Numbered from the stretch's first letter, positions 35,261 through 44,717 are shown. The stretch: DNA of 64,000 nucleotides from Bacteroidales bacterium (GCA_023229525.1 JALNZC010000002.1:141332-205331); one strand, 5' to 3'. The notes: a model not told the origin generated them from the letters alone. Numbers and translations are program-made.

Positions 35261-35951
35261 ATTTCTCCACTTCATCCGCCTGGAAACGAAATCCAAGCCG
35301 TTTACCGGTACTGATCGAAAAGGCATCGAGGGTGGTTTGCATTTCTCCTGCAGTCACCTCCTTGATATTTTCGTAAGGTGGCGTAAGCAAATCAAAATTA
35401 AGGGTATAGAGAATCGATGAATGGAGGATGTTCTTCACCGATTTATCATCGAGAATACTGTAAGGAAAATTGTTGTACAAAAGGCCGACTTCCCGCTTTC
35501 CTTCAATAAAATAATGCCGTTCACGGTTCACGAATAATCGACCGATGCAATATCCCACATCATTGGTTCGGTGGTACTTAAATGAATCAGCCAGGAAATT
35601 GAAGATGTGAATAATCCCGCAATAAGACCGGGTTTTATCTTCCTTGATATAGGCAGTCTTCATTACTTCATGATCGCGCGGGATATCAAAAACATTGGAA
35701 TGCATGAAAAAGATGAGGATATCACTACCGAATTTCAACCGGAATTCAAACTGTCCACGGTCTTTGTATGAAAAAGGTAAAGGGTATTTCGCTTTATCAA
35801 TGATAGCGTGGTTTTTTGTTATCAGAGATTCCCCTGCTGACTTGAACGCGTTAAATACTTCGAGCGTGGTGTGGTAAACATCCTGTTTCAGGCTACCTTT
35901 CCGGATGATCGCATCGATTAGCGACTTGGTCGTATTGTCTGGAACCTTCAT
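35259..35951 (-). CDS. Conserved Bacteroidota hypothetical protein
   Basis: A 230-residue protein, predicted cytoplasmic, with no signal or membrane segment when started at MKVPDNTTK (35951). An earlier start would add a hydrophobic stretch that does not look like a real signal. Conserved-looking stretches are PFSYKDRGQFEFRLKFGSD and the C-terminal FSISTGKRLGFRFQADE. I recall similar proteins in Bacteroidota but no function. It stands alone. Confidence 0.65.
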   Translation of the reverse strand: MKVPDNTTKSLIDAIIRKGSLKQDVYHTTLEVFNAFKSAGESLITKNHAIIDKAKYPLPFSYKDRGQFEFRLKFGSDILIFFMHSNVFDIPRDHEVMKTAYIKEDKTRSYCGIIHIFNFLADSFKYHRTNDVGYCIGRLFVNRERHYFIEGKREVGLLYNNFPYSILDDKSVKNILHSSILYTLNFDLLTPPYENIKEVTAGEMQTTLDAFSISTGKRLGFRFQADEVEK

Positions 35952-36156
35952 AATTGAAAGATTGATGATCCACAAATTTAATGAAAAATCAATGAATAAG
36001 TTAGTAAAAAAACAAGTCATAATACGCTTGTTTTTTTTGGTCACAGATGCTCATTATAGAACTTTTCTTTTTGTTCTTTTTGAAACTTGACTAAAGTTAA
36101 TATCTTTATCTCTTTAACCCGTTATAGATATTCCGGGGAGTTATATATTTCAGATT

Positions 36157-37305
36157 GTGAAATCGATCGGATTGTTATTTGTCGTTATCTTCCTCTGCAA
36201 ACCCAGTATTGCCCAGCATAAGATCATATCCGGAGACAGCCTCCTGTTGTTCGAAAATTCATTGAAGAAAATAAAAGACAAAATTAATTTTACCGTGATT
36301 CCAGGCCCCGTTTATAATTCCTCAACAAGGTTGGGATTTGCGGTTATCCCTATGCTGGTGTACAACCTGGATAAAATAGATAAGGCATCTCCGCCCTCTT
36401 CCACTGCAGCGTTGTTCTATTTTGATTTTTACGGGAGCTGGATGGTTGCAACAAGGCAAAACTTATTCTGGGATAAAAATAAGTGGCGGGCGATCATTAC
36501 ATTTGGGTTTGGTGACCTGAAGTCAAAATTTTATGGCATCCGGAAAGATTCTACTGTGATCAATAACAATAAGGGAAATTATGTATGGATGTCGGATCAG
36601 ACTTTGTCCTTCACGGCAACCTGTTACCGGAAAATCGTGAGCGGGTTATATGGAGGGCTTGAATTTGCTTATGGTACCATTACACAAAAAGGCAGAGATT
36701 CGGCAGCTTCGGCAAAAATGCGTAATGACAGCGTATTGGTGGGCAGTGAGATCCAGAGTATGCTTTCCCCGACCTTTGTGTGGGATAACCGGAACAACAT
36801 CTTCTGGAGTACACAAGGCTATTATGCGATGCTTAATTTCAGGAATTTCGATCATATATTTTTCAGTTCACGCGATTTTTTGGTCATTGAGACCTTTTTA
36901 AATGGGTACCATTGTTTATTAAAAAATAGTAACCGGCTTACACTAGCATGGCGGTTTTATCTCCTTGGTTGTTGGGGTGATGTACCTTATAACCAGCTTG
37001 CAAATTACGGCAAAGGTGATGGTTTCAGGGGATATACCGGTGGGAAATATGTGAATCGGTCAAAGGTGAGTATCCAAGCTGAATTGCGGTATGATATCTG
37101 GAAATTCATTGCCGTCGGCGGTTTTCTGGGTAACGGTAAAGCATTCGGCAATATCGCTGAATTCGGTCAATCGGTCTGGCTTCCTTCTGGTGGTGTTGCA
37201 CTTTATCTGAATGTGGTCCCATCCAGAAATTTAAGGGCCTATATCAATTTCGCGATAGCCCGCCAGGACTATGGTGTTTACGTTGGGCTAGGTCAAGCTT
37301 TCTGA
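36157..37305 (+). CDS. BamA/TamA-like outer-membrane barrel protein
   Basis: The 382-residue protein has a signal peptide (GLLFVVIFLCKPSIAQ) and a D15/surface-antigen barrel without POTRA domains. The strand signature GDGFRGYTGGKYVNR...VSIQAELRYDIW (about 287-315) resembles the conserved VRGF-type region of Omp85 proteins. It ends in Phe, as do many outer-membrane barrels. It starts with GTG. Single gene; cargo unknown. Confidence 0.78.
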   Translation: MKSIGLLFVVIFLCKPSIAQHKIISGDSLLLFENSLKKIKDKINFTVIPGPVYNSSTRLGFAVIPMLVYNLDKIDKASPPSSTAALFYFDFYGSWMVATRQNLFWDKNKWRAIITFGFGDLKSKFYGIRKDSTVINNNKGNYVWMSDQTLSFTATCYRKIVSGLYGGLEFAYGTITQKGRDSAASAKMRNDSVLVGSEIQSMLSPTFVWDNRNNIFWSTQGYYAMLNFRNFDHIFFSSRDFLVIETFLNGYHCLLKNSNRLTLAWRFYLLGCWGDVPYNQLANYGKGDGFRGYTGGKYVNRSKVSIQAELRYDIWKFIAVGGFLGNGKAFGNIAEFGQSVWLPSGGVALYLNVVPSRNLRAYINFAIARQDYGVYVGLGQAF

Positions 37306-37350
37306 GTCCAAAAACCCCGGTCACATCTTTTTTCACTCTCCCGTAAAAGA

Positions 37351-37383
37351 TAAACCCTGTAAAGTGTTGGTTTACAGGGTTTA
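37351..37383. terminator. Strong bidirectional hairpin between BamA-like gene and tRNA-Glu
   Basis: A perfect 13-bp stem (TAAACCCTGTAAA / TTTACAGGGTTTA) with a 7-nt loop separates the two converging units. T-runs are weak on both sides. Confidence 0.65.
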
Positions 37384-37397
37384 AATATGATTTTGGG

Positions 37398-37471
37398 TAG
37401 CCCGTAGGGGAATCGAACCCCTGATTTCCAGGATGAAAACCTGGCGTCCTAACCGACTAGACGAACGGGCC
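37398..37471 (-). tRNA. tRNA-Glu (anticodon UUC)
   Basis: Cloverleaf read on the minus strand: acceptor GGCCCGT/ACGGGCT, anticodon stem CCAGG/CCTGG with loop TTTTCAT (anticodon TTC at 37437-37435), T-arm GGGGTTCGATTCCCC. The 3' CCA is not encoded. Confidence 0.97.
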
Positions 37472-37489
37472 AATTTCGTTTTGGGAGCG

Positions 37490-37497
37490 CAAAAGTA
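37490..37497 (-). promoter_or_regulatory. -7 element for tRNA-Glu
   Basis: Minus-strand TACTTTTG lies 18 nt before the tRNA 5' end, with CTTG about 20 nt further upstream as a weak -33 box. Confidence 0.6.
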
Positions 37498-37569
37498 CAA
37501 ATTTATTTTTTGCCCTGCAAGTAAAATTTTCCATCAGGCGATATCGGTTATCCTTCATCATTGCAGGGT

Positions 37570-37805
37570 GTTTGAACTCCGGTTGGGATATTACAACGCA
37601 ACTGACGGTGGTGTCGGTTAAAGATCACATCGTGGCGGGACACTGGTTGGGATACTCCAACCATACCGCACAACCAAATCTCTCTCTAAGGTTGTTTATG
37701 TGAGACTCCGGTAGGATTTTGCATCACGGCTGTTTCTCGAGCCGCACGACCCTGCCGCACGACCTAGGTTCTAGTCAAGGCCACTTTTACAACATTTTCA
37801 CCCTG
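37570..37805 (+). repeat. Dispersed element copy 4 (partly doubled)
   Basis: CTCCGGTTGGGATATTACAA and ACTCCGGTAGGATTTTGCA start two successive copies; the first lacks the GAGCCGCAC core. The second has TCTCGAGCCGCACGACC, TCAAGGCCACTTTTACAACA and ends in TTTTTATCC. It lies in the 637-bp gap after tRNA-Glu. Confidence 0.85.
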
Positions 37806-37998
37806 TGAATATTTTTATCCTGCATCCTGCATCCAGTATCGGGAGCGGAGCGACCATTATCCAGCATCCTGCATCGTGAGCGAAGCGAACTTTTATCCAG
37901 TATCCAGGATCTTGTATCCTGCATCAGCGAGCGGAGCGAACCTGCATCCTGGATCTTGCATTGGGAGTGAAGCGACCTTTTATCCAACATCCAGTGTC
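37806..37998 (+). repeat. Heptamer array with four GAAGCGA motifs
   Basis: ATCCTGC, ATCCAGT and ATCCAGC units alternate with GGGAGCGGAGCGACC, GTGAGCGAAGCGAAC, GCGAGCGGAGCGAAC and GGGAGTGAAGCGACC. The remaining 110 bp before the lipoprotein gene hold nothing recognised. Confidence 0.9.
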
Positions 37999-38108
37999 AC
38001 TAAAATTCTTATTTGACTTTTTAGTTCCACGGATGAAGAAGATCTTTTACTCCTTATAATGAACATTTTATCACATTGGTTAAAACGTCCAGTCTGGATT
38101 TATTTTCA

Positions 38109-39776
38109 TCAATAAACGATTTCATCACACATTGCCTGTGTGAACTGGACACTGAATATATAAAAACCTGATTGGACAATAGTCATATCATATTGCTCGT
38201 AAACCCCGTTAAAGGTCGTTCCAAATTTGTAAGTATCACCCAGAATCATATTATACAGTGTTGAATTACCATTTACCATATATCCGCTCAACCAGGGTCC
38301 ATTTCTTGTAATATTTTTATAATAGTAACCCAGAGAGGGATAAACAGTATCGTTCGGAGATGATGGGCAATAACCATTTAATTTAACTACTACGCTGTCC
38401 GAAGGAGGGAGTTGAGGTGGTGTAAGTTCAAAATCATAAGTTCCGGAACAAAGGTCGTTGACAAGTTGGGCGCCGATAGTTGTATTATACCAATAATCCC
38501 TGGCTTCAATAACTACCGGAATCCCTGAGGAAACTCTCCAAAATTGGACGGTTTCCCCAATAAGTACCATGGTTCCACTTCCGGTACCTCCCCCGAACAT
38601 ACCAGAACCCCAATGATTTCTACTGTCGTCCAATAAAACACCATCAGATTGACGATGAATTAAAAAATAGCATCCAACCGGATATCCAGCCGGATATGTA
38701 TTGCTGATGAAATGCAGTTGACAGCCATACTCACAATATCCGTCACCCCATCCCCAATCCCAGTTCCAATAAGAAAGGTGTGAGAAAAAACCATTAACAA
38801 TATAGCTCCCGTTTTGATTATAAATGATCATTTGCCCCTCATAATTCCATTGGCCTGTAGATGGTTCATAACTCCACAAAGGAATCTCGTCTCCGACCTG
38901 AATTGTGGTATTTGTTACCGGATTGTAGGTTTGCAAGGGCACCTCGATACATACCTGAATTTGATTATTTTCAAAGGATTTTGCTTTTCTTCCGGAACCA
39001 TCTGTCATTTCGATAGCAACAAATCCTGCCGAATAAAACATAACATCCTTTTCAACACCATTTTGAACAACATTGGCCATCAATCCGCCGGGGAAACATT
39101 GTATTGATTCATCGTCAATATTATTGAAATATACCATGGTTGTTGTTATATTTCCTTCAAGAGGTGTCCCTGAAGCATCTTTTATAATTGTATTCTGGGG
39201 AATTGTCAAGACAGCTTTTGTATTGGTGGTAGCAACAACAGGGGTTGTAATTAGCACTGTACTATTCACCACTCCATGATCAACCGTTAAGTCAGTATTG
39301 ACGATGGAAGCTATTCCTTTTGACGGATTGGAGATTTCAACCATCTGAACCTGAATTGAACCATGTGATTCGGAAACAATATTCATAGGAACCGATGTAG
39401 ATACATATCCCTCTGCTTCGGCTACTATTGTGAATTTAAACGGATTAGCCGGAGTCGGTTTAACCGACTTTTCAATGCCCAAGGTCATAAATCCCCTTGC
39501 AGAATAGTAGGAAGACTGGGTAACACCACTAATGTCATGCACCTGGTTTGCGTTGGCACCAAAAATTTGCACACGTACTTTTTTGACGTCCTCATAACCG
39601 ATGGGAATTTGTGTTTTAGCATTCAAAAAGATAATGTTAACAGTGGTTTTATAAGGGTCAAGTTTAATGACAACAGATGAATTATCACCTACTTTATCAC
39701 AGGCAGTAAAGGAAAAGTATGCTAACATCATAAGGATGAAAAAAAACCTTTTCTTAAAAAATATATTTGATTTCAT
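38109..39776 (-). CDS. Surface lipoprotein, FAM171/CILP-like beta-sandwich protein
   Basis: The 555-residue protein has a lipoprotein signal (MMLAYFSFTAC, acylated Cys near 26). Carboxypeptidase-regulatory-like and Ig-like stretches follow. The segment PLWSYEPSTGQWNYEG resembles vertebrate FAM171/CILP-type domains also found in bacterial lipoproteins. No enzyme motif is seen. The role is probably adhesion or matrix binding. Single gene, free of repeats. Confidence 0.65.
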   Translation of the reverse strand: MKSNIFFKKRFFFILMMLAYFSFTACDKVGDNSSVVIKLDPYKTTVNIIFLNAKTQIPIGYEDVKKVRVQIFGANANQVHDISGVTQSSYYSARGFMTLGIEKSVKPTPANPFKFTIVAEAEGYVSTSVPMNIVSESHGSIQVQMVEISNPSKGIASIVNTDLTVDHGVVNSTVLITTPVVATTNTKAVLTIPQNTIIKDASGTPLEGNITTTMVYFNNIDDESIQCFPGGLMANVVQNGVEKDVMFYSAGFVAIEMTDGSGRKAKSFENNQIQVCIEVPLQTYNPVTNTTIQVGDEIPLWSYEPSTGQWNYEGQMIIYNQNGSYIVNGFFSHLSYWNWDWGWGDGYCEYGCQLHFISNTYPAGYPVGCYFLIHRQSDGVLLDDSRNHWGSGMFGGGTGSGTMVLIGETVQFWRVSSGIPVVIEARDYWYNTTIGAQLVNDLCSGTYDFELTPPQLPPSDSVVVKLNGYCPSSPNDTVYPSLGYYYKNITRNGPWLSGYMVNGNSTLYNMILGDTYKFGTTFNGVYEQYDMTIVQSGFYIFSVQFTQAMCDEIVY

Positions 39777-40216
39777 GGATAAATGTTTTAATGGTTTTTA
39801 AACCGGATCCTTTTGAATCCTACGCAACTATTTATCTTTTATATTTCCACTATTTAGACTTGATTATGGAGAAAACCACGTTAAGTTATAAACCTCCTTT
39901 CAAAAACTTAACTTTCAGTAGTAAATTAATTTTATCATCATTATGAATTCCGAAATATAGCAAATATTTTAGTAAAAGTCAAGTAATTTGGAAAATGGAT
40001 TAAAAATAGACAATAACATAACAAATTGTAATATTGTAGATTAACTTTTCCGTTCACTTACGCTTAAATCACTTTGAAATGATAACCTGATTTTCTTATT
40101 TTAAATCGATATCGGCGATCATTTCATTTTTCCGGAGTACTGCGACCCTGATTTGCAATTTTTGTCTTTGATCTTACCGAAAAAAGAAGTAATTTTGATT
40201 TAAAGATCAGGATTAA
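39777..40216. other. A/T-rich gap without a recognised gene
   Basis: About 440 bp between the lipoprotein gene and the DUF6922 remnant. No open frame, RNA fold or heptamer array was recognised. Confidence 0.5.
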
Positions 40217-40511
40217 ATGACAGAACCTTTGTCTGAATTGCCGTCACGATATTTTGGGATGTTGACTTTAAGCAGCTCAATCTGATAAAATCAAGACGCA
40301 TAATTATTGAGTGCATTTTTACATTGGGGAGCCGTTCGGAGATGAAAAATTTGATCCGTTTCTACGGGAAAGAAAATGTAATAAAAACCCTGATCAACCT
40401 GAATTATATCGATCCAAAAAATTTGAATTTCCTGTCCGTGATTTTCCGGATTCCCAAAAAAACTTTAAATGCTGTCTTCGTCCCCAGTCGACCCTCAAAT
40501 ACTGGAGTTAA
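40217..40511 (+). pseudogene. DUF6922-like protein remnant, two frameshifts
   Basis: Three reading-frame pieces give a coherent protein of about 98 residues: LPSRYF, then WDVDFKQLNLIKSRRIIIE and NLIRFYGKENVIKTLINLNY, then NFKCCLRPQSTLKYW. This resembles the DUF6922 family, usually encoded next to an AbiEii-type nucleotidyltransferase toxin. The shifts fall at TTTTGGG (about 40252) and a run of seven A (40456-40462), so sequencing error cannot be excluded. No toxin gene is present. Confidence 0.6.
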
Positions 40512-40517
40512 TTAAGA

Positions 40518-40617
40518 GGTGTATTACATCGCAGCTATGTCTCGAGTCGCACTGACATGCCTCACGACCTAAGTTCTAGTCAAGGCCACTTTTGCAACAT
40601 TTTAACCCCGAGAATAT
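40518..40617 (+). repeat. Dispersed element copy 5
   Basis: CTATGTCTCGAGTCGCACTG, CACGACCTAAGTTCTAGTCA and AGGCCACTTTTGCAACATTT in standard order, closely like copy 4. Confidence 0.85.
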
Positions 40618-40685
40618 TTTTATCCTGCATTCTGCATCCTGCATCCTGTATCCTGTATAGGGAGCGAAGCGACCTTTTATCCTAA
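40618..40685 (+). repeat. Heptamer array with GGGAGCGAAGCGACC
   Basis: ATCCTGC, ATTCTGC, ATCCTGC, ATCCTGT and ATCCTGT units, then the GAAGCGA motif. Confidence 0.9.
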
Positions 40686-40693
40686 TTTTTTAT

Positions 40694-40701
40694 TATCTTT
40701 G
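40694..40701 (+). promoter_or_regulatory. -7 element for the AAA ATPase gene
   Basis: TATCTTTG, about 70 nt before the start codon at 40772 and directly after the repeat array, fits TAnnTTTG. Confidence 0.5.
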
Positions 40702-40771
40702 CATTCTAATATATTATACCAAGTAGCGTAACGCCATGTGGCGTAATGCTGAAAAGCGTAATTCTAAAGAT

Positions 40772-41887
40772 ATGATTGACAATCCATTTAGTTATGGAAA
40801 GACGGTGGATGATCCGTTTTTCTATGATCGAAAAAAAGAACTGGAAGAGATTAAATTATCCATGCGAAATGCAACGAATCAAATTATGTATTCGCCACGA
40901 CGGATCGGAAAATCTTCACTTGTGATCAAAGCATTGAAAGATCTTGAAGCCGAAGGCCATCCAACGGTATATATAGACTTTTTTAAAGTGTCGTCGCGGG
41001 AAAAGTTTATTGAGTTATACACCCGTGAACTTATGCGTCCGATGTCAAACTGGACAAAGGGTTTAAAACGGATCCAGGGATTGATCCGCGGAATTCAACC
41101 TGCAATGGGACTGGATCAAGCCGGGTTGCCTGAGCTAAGGCTTTCCATTGATCCATTGCAGACGGCCAGAGCATTTGAAGATGTTATTAACATACCCGCA
41201 AATTCAAAACATGACAAATGCTGGATCGTGGTATTTGACGAATTCCAGGAGATTGAAAAATTAAATGGTGAATCGTTTGAGAAAGAGTTAAGGGCAAGTT
41301 TTCAGCATCACCGGAATGCCAGTTATGTTTTTCTTGGAAGTCAGCGGCATATGCTTTTAAATATTTTTTCGCGAAAGGACAGGGCCTTTTTTAATTTCGG
41401 GAAGTTATTTCAGTTAGAGAAACCTTCAGAAGAGGAATCGATGGTGTTTATTGAGAATCGTTTCAGGGTGGGAGGGTATCCTGTTTCAGAAAAACTAATC
41501 CGACAGATTCTTGAACAGACCCGTAATATTCCTTACTATTTGCAATATCTGAGCGCTGAAATCTGGGAAAGCGCGAGATTATCCTCCAGTGATCCTGATG
41601 TGATTTACCCGCAAGCGCTTGAGCGACTGTTGATTAACCAGACCGATTATTTCCATGGAATTCGTAATCAGTTGACGGCCTTCCAGGTAAGGTTATTATC
41701 TGCTATTGCTTGGAATGGTTTTGGTTCGTATGAGACGACTTTCTTACAGAAATACCGTCTTTTTCCGACTTCAAGTATCCAGAAAGCATACAAACGGATG
41801 ACGGACCTCGACATCCTTGAAAAACAAACCAATCAATATTGCATTTCCGATCCGTTTTTTGAACTATGGTTGAAACAACAATCATGA
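40772..41887 (+). CDS. STAND-like ATPase of the COG1672 (ATPase_2) type
   Basis: The 371-residue protein has P-loop SPRRIGKSSLV (about 39-49), Walker B CWIVVFDEFQEI (about 150-161), a GSQRHM sensor-like segment and a winged-helix C-terminus. Proteins of this type are common accessory genes of unknown role in Bacteroidota and archaea. The MIDNPFSYG start at 40772 is typical; twelve upstream codons (from 40736) fall in imperfect GTAGCGTAACGC-type repeats. Single gene. Confidence 0.8.
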   Translation: MIDNPFSYGKTVDDPFFYDRKKELEEIKLSMRNATNQIMYSPRRIGKSSLVIKALKDLEAEGHPTVYIDFFKVSSREKFIELYTRELMRPMSNWTKGLKRIQGLIRGIQPAMGLDQAGLPELRLSIDPLQTARAFEDVINIPANSKHDKCWIVVFDEFQEIEKLNGESFEKELRASFQHHRNASYVFLGSQRHMLLNIFSRKDRAFFNFGKLFQLEKPSEEESMVFIENRFRVGGYPVSEKLIRQILEQTRNIPYYLQYLSAEIWESARLSSSDPDVIYPQALERLLINQTDYFHGIRNQLTAFQVRLLSAIAWNGFGSYETTFLQKYRLFPTSSIQKAYKRMTDLDILEKQTNQYCISDPFFELWLKQQS

Positions 41888-41924
41888 CGATTTACGGTTT
41901 ACGATTTTTCAGCACCGACCTTGA

Positions 41925-42175
41925 AGGAAATCCGGTGGGATGTTGCATCGCAGCTCCAGAGAATGTTGGTTGAAAGTTCATATCGCGGCTGCATGTCGGG
42001 ACTTCGGTGGGTATATCGCATTGTTGTTGCGGGGTAGTCGATTAAAGATTACGACGCAATGGGATTCCGGTGAAAATATTGCAACTGGCTGCGTCTCGAG
42101 CCACACCGCCATACCGCACAACCAAAGCTCTCGCCAAAGTCGCTTTTGTGATCTTTCAACCTCCTTTAATATTAT
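41925..42175 (+). repeat. Dispersed element copy 6 (multiple partial copies)
   Basis: Several CTCCGG/TTCGGTGGG-type starts are followed by one full copy with TGCGTCTCGAGCCACACC, CGCCAAAGTCGCTTTTGTGA and CAACCTCCTTTAATA. It fills most of the gap after the ATPase. Confidence 0.8.
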
Positions 42176-42275
42176 TTATCCAGTATCAAGTATCCTGTAT
42201 CCTGAATCCTGTATCCTGTATCCTGTATCCTGTATCCTGGATCGTGAGCGAAGCGAACATTCACCCAGTATCAGG
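42176..42275 (+). repeat. Heptamer array with GTGAGCGAAGCGAAC
   Basis: Nine or so contiguous units (ATCCAGT, ATCAAGT, ATCCTGT, ATCCTGA, then ATCCTGT repeatedly), then the GAAGCGA motif. Confidence 0.92.
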
Positions 42276-42471
42276 GTTTTTTATCCGACTCGCTCCCCGC
42301 AAAATGAAACAGAATGGCAAACAAAATGAAATTAATTGCTGAGAAATACCAGAGATGAGGTGCTTTACCCAAAAATTGGGTGCCAAAAATTGCCAATATA
42401 ATTCCAATCAGCATTAGAGCTGTCGCAATAATTGAAAACACGCAAGTTAAGGGTTTGAATACATTTTTCAT
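42271..42471 (-). CDS. Small two-helix membrane protein
   Basis: The 66-residue protein starts at MKNVFKP (42471). Two hydrophobic segments (about 10-31 and 37-57) and a short charged tail (SESDKKP) suggest a small inner-membrane protein. I do not recognise the family. It has its own -7 element at 42496-42503. Confidence 0.6.
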   Translation of the reverse strand: MKNVFKPLTCVFSIIATALMLIGIILAIFGTQFLGKAPHLWYFSAINFILFAILFHFAGSESDKKP

Positions 42472-42495
42472 GGTCTTTGATTTTTGGTTTAATAA

Positions 42496-42503
42496 CAAAA
42501 TTA
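42496..42503 (-). promoter_or_regulatory. -7 element for the small membrane protein
   Basis: Minus-strand TAATTTTG, 24 nt before the ATG at 42471, fits TAnnTTTG. The rest of the 42.5-42.73 kb gap holds nothing recognised. Confidence 0.45.
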
Positions 42504-42734
42504 AACAGTTTTCCTGAAAAATAACATTCAGATTAAAATTTAATAGTCGACCACTACATTACATTCTTCCGGATAACTTTTGTTCCTCTCGGTCCGAACA
42601 GAAAAAATGATGTGTTAGGGATATTTATATCTCGTTTTATTTCTATCATATCTGCAAAATTAGACCATTTTTGCATAATAATCAATTATTCTTCGACCTT
42701 ATTTTAATATCAAATGGTCTTCCTAGTGTTTAGA

Positions 42735-42854
42735 TCTTACCGGTGGTATGGTTACTCCGGTGGGGATATTCCAACGCAGCTGGGTCTCGAGCCGCACAAC
42801 CAAAGCTCTCTCCAAGGCTTCTTAGACAGCATCCCCATCTCCGAGAACAATTTT
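42735..42854 (+). repeat. Dispersed element copy 7
   Basis: ACTCCGGTGGGGATATTCCA, TGGGTCTCGAGCCGCACAAC and ATCTCCGAGAACAATTTTTA in standard order; the CACTTTTGCAACA part is degenerate. Confidence 0.8.
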
Positions 42855-42915
42855 TATCCAGCATCCAGTATCCAAGATCAGCGAGTACTACGAGCTTTCA
42901 TCCTGCATCAGAAAA
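42855..42915 (+). repeat. Short heptamer array
   Basis: ATCCAGC, ATCCAGT, ATCCAAG units, a degenerate GCGAGTACTACGAGC motif and ATCCTGC. Confidence 0.75.
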
Positions 42916-42920
42916 ATTCT

Positions 42921-42928
42921 TATTTTTG
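42921..42928 (+). promoter_or_regulatory. -7 element for the Wzi-like gene
   Basis: TATTTTTG, 19 nt before the ATG at 42948, fits TAnnTTTG. Confidence 0.45.
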
Positions 42929-42947
42929 ATCTTTCTAATTTCCCCGG

Positions 42948-44717
42948 ATGAAGAGAATAATTATACTTCTTACTCTGATTATTTTAACCGTATTGGCGCA
43001 TGCCCAAGTTGTTTATGAAGATATCAACAATACGGGTATTTATGATTTCCTGGATGAACTGGCAAACAATAAGGTCATCGAACTGAATTCGGTAGTGAAA
43101 CCATATTCCCGAATTTATATTACGAAAAAACTAATGGAAGCAGAGAAACAATTAATAATTAATAATGAAGAATTAAAAATTAGGGTTAATAAGCGACAGG
43201 TTAAGGAATTGCATTTTTATTTGCAGGACTTCCTGCCGGAATATCGAATATTGATCAACGAATTTAGAATATTGAACGAAAAAAAAGAAGATATATCCAG
43301 AATACGAGATACGGCAATCCAATTCGTCCCTCGTCCTTCGTCCCTCGTCCCTCGTAATTACGACCACAAACTGGGATTCCTTTTCAAGAAGAATCAGGAC
43401 TTTGCTGTGTCATTAAATCCCCTGGCGTTTCAGTACCAGGACCGGTTGTTCACTTTATCGGTGAGACCGATTTTGGGGTTTTCATACATGGCAAATGAAA
43501 ACAGCAATATGTACCACCGTTACTGGGGCGCTTCGGGATTTATGTATATCAGGAAATACTTCGGGGGATATGCCAGTCTGAGAGATAATTATGCGACCCA
43601 ATTATTGGTACAACCTCAATATTTGACCCTTGGAACCGGAGGGATATATAAGGTTAATGAAGGAGGAAGAACGGGGGGCGACTGGTCGGAGATGCGGGGC
43701 GGGATCAGTGTTTCATGGAAATGGGGCTCCTTTGGCTTGATGAAGGATTTTTTTACTTGGGGGAACAACTATCACGGATCAAATATTTTCTCGGACCATG
43801 CGCCTTCATTTCCTTATATCCAACTGCATATCAACCCGGTGAAGTGGTTCGATTTCTATTATATCCATGGATGGCTTGCAAGTAAGGTAGTCGACAGCTC
43901 CCGGAGTTATTGGATCGGCGATGAATACCGGATTGTTTATCACAGCAAATACATCGCGGCTAACATGTTTACTTTCACCCCGGTGAAAAGGTTAAATATC
44001 TCCTTCGGAAATTCTATCATATACAGTGGCGATATCAATCTGGGTTTTCTCATTCCCTTCATGTTCTTCAAATCGGTCGACCACTCCTCCTATTTCAATA
44101 ACAATGCAGGATCGAATGCCCAAATGTTTATCGATATCAGCAGCCGGCAGATCAAACATCTTCATCTGTATGTGACCCTATTCATCGATGAATTAAAGAC
44201 CTCCAGGATCTTCAAGAAAGATGAAAACAATTTCACATCTTGGAAATTTGGGTTCAGGTTGAGCGATTTTCCGGTCCGCAATCTTTCAATAACATCAGAG
44301 TACACACGTACTCAGCCGATGGCCTATAAGCATTACCTGCAGATTACAGATTTTACTTCCAATTTGTATAATATGGGAAATTGGATGCGTGACAACTCGC
44401 AAGAGATCTATATCGCACTTGCCTGGAAGCCCATACGAGGATTACTGTTTAACGGCTCTCTTACTCTGGCCGAACATGGCGATGATGTGGCTTATGATAG
44501 CAATAAAGGTTACGATGTGACCAAGATTCCTTTCATGAAAAATAAAACCTGGGAAGACCAGGAAATTACGTTCCTTGCACGGTACGAGCTGGTCAGTAAT
44601 ATATATTTATGGCTGCAATACATGAATACAAACAGGAGGGGAGATGTGCGGTATGGACCGGAAATCCTGCATGGGAAGACAAATACAGTCATGGCAGGAA
44701 TGAATGTTGGATTCTAA
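42948..44717 (+). CDS. Wzi-like capsule-assembly outer-membrane protein
   Basis: The 589-residue protein has a signal peptide (IIILLTLIILTVLAHA) and a large beta-barrel like the Cap_assemb_Wzi family (DFLDELANNKVIELNSVVKP; YHRYWGASGFMYIRKYFGGY; GRTGGDWSEMRGG). Wzi-type proteins hold capsule polysaccharide at the outer membrane. Residues about 66-140 contain translated heptamer repeats of three families, in an N-terminal region outside the barrel. It is about 3 kb from the exosortase/exopolysaccharide genes. Confidence 0.78.
   Translation: MKRIIILLTLIILTVLAHAQVVYEDINNTGIYDFLDELANNKVIELNSVVKPYSRIYITKKLMEAEKQLIINNEELKIRVNKRQVKELHFYLQDFLPEYRILINEFRILNEKKEDISRIRDTAIQFVPRPSSLVPRNYDHKLGFLFKKNQDFAVSLNPLAFQYQDRLFTLSVRPILGFSYMANENSNMYHRYWGASGFMYIRKYFGGYASLRDNYATQLLVQPQYLTLGTGGIYKVNEGGRTGGDWSEMRGGISVSWKWGSFGLMKDFFTWGNNYHGSNIFSDHAPSFPYIQLHINPVKWFDFYYIHGWLASKVVDSSRSYWIGDEYRIVYHSKYIAANMFTFTPVKRLNISFGNSIIYSGDINLGFLIPFMFFKSVDHSSYFNNNAGSNAQMFIDISSRQIKHLHLYVTLFIDELKTSRIFKKDENNFTSWKFGFRLSDFPVRNLSITSEYTRTQPMAYKHYLQITDFTSNLYNMGNWMRDNSQEIYIALAWKPIRGLLFNGSLTLAEHGDDVAYDSNKGYDVTKIPFMKNKTWEDQEITFLARYELVSNIYLWLQYMNTNRRGDVRYGPEILHGKTNTVMAGMNVGF
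43150..43359 (+). repeat. Three heptamer arrays inside the Wzi-like gene
   Basis: AATTAAT-type units (about 43152-43193), GAATATT-type units (about 43241-43282) and CGTCCCT-type units (about 43325-43356) follow one another in frame, separated by short unique stretches. Confidence 0.85.
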
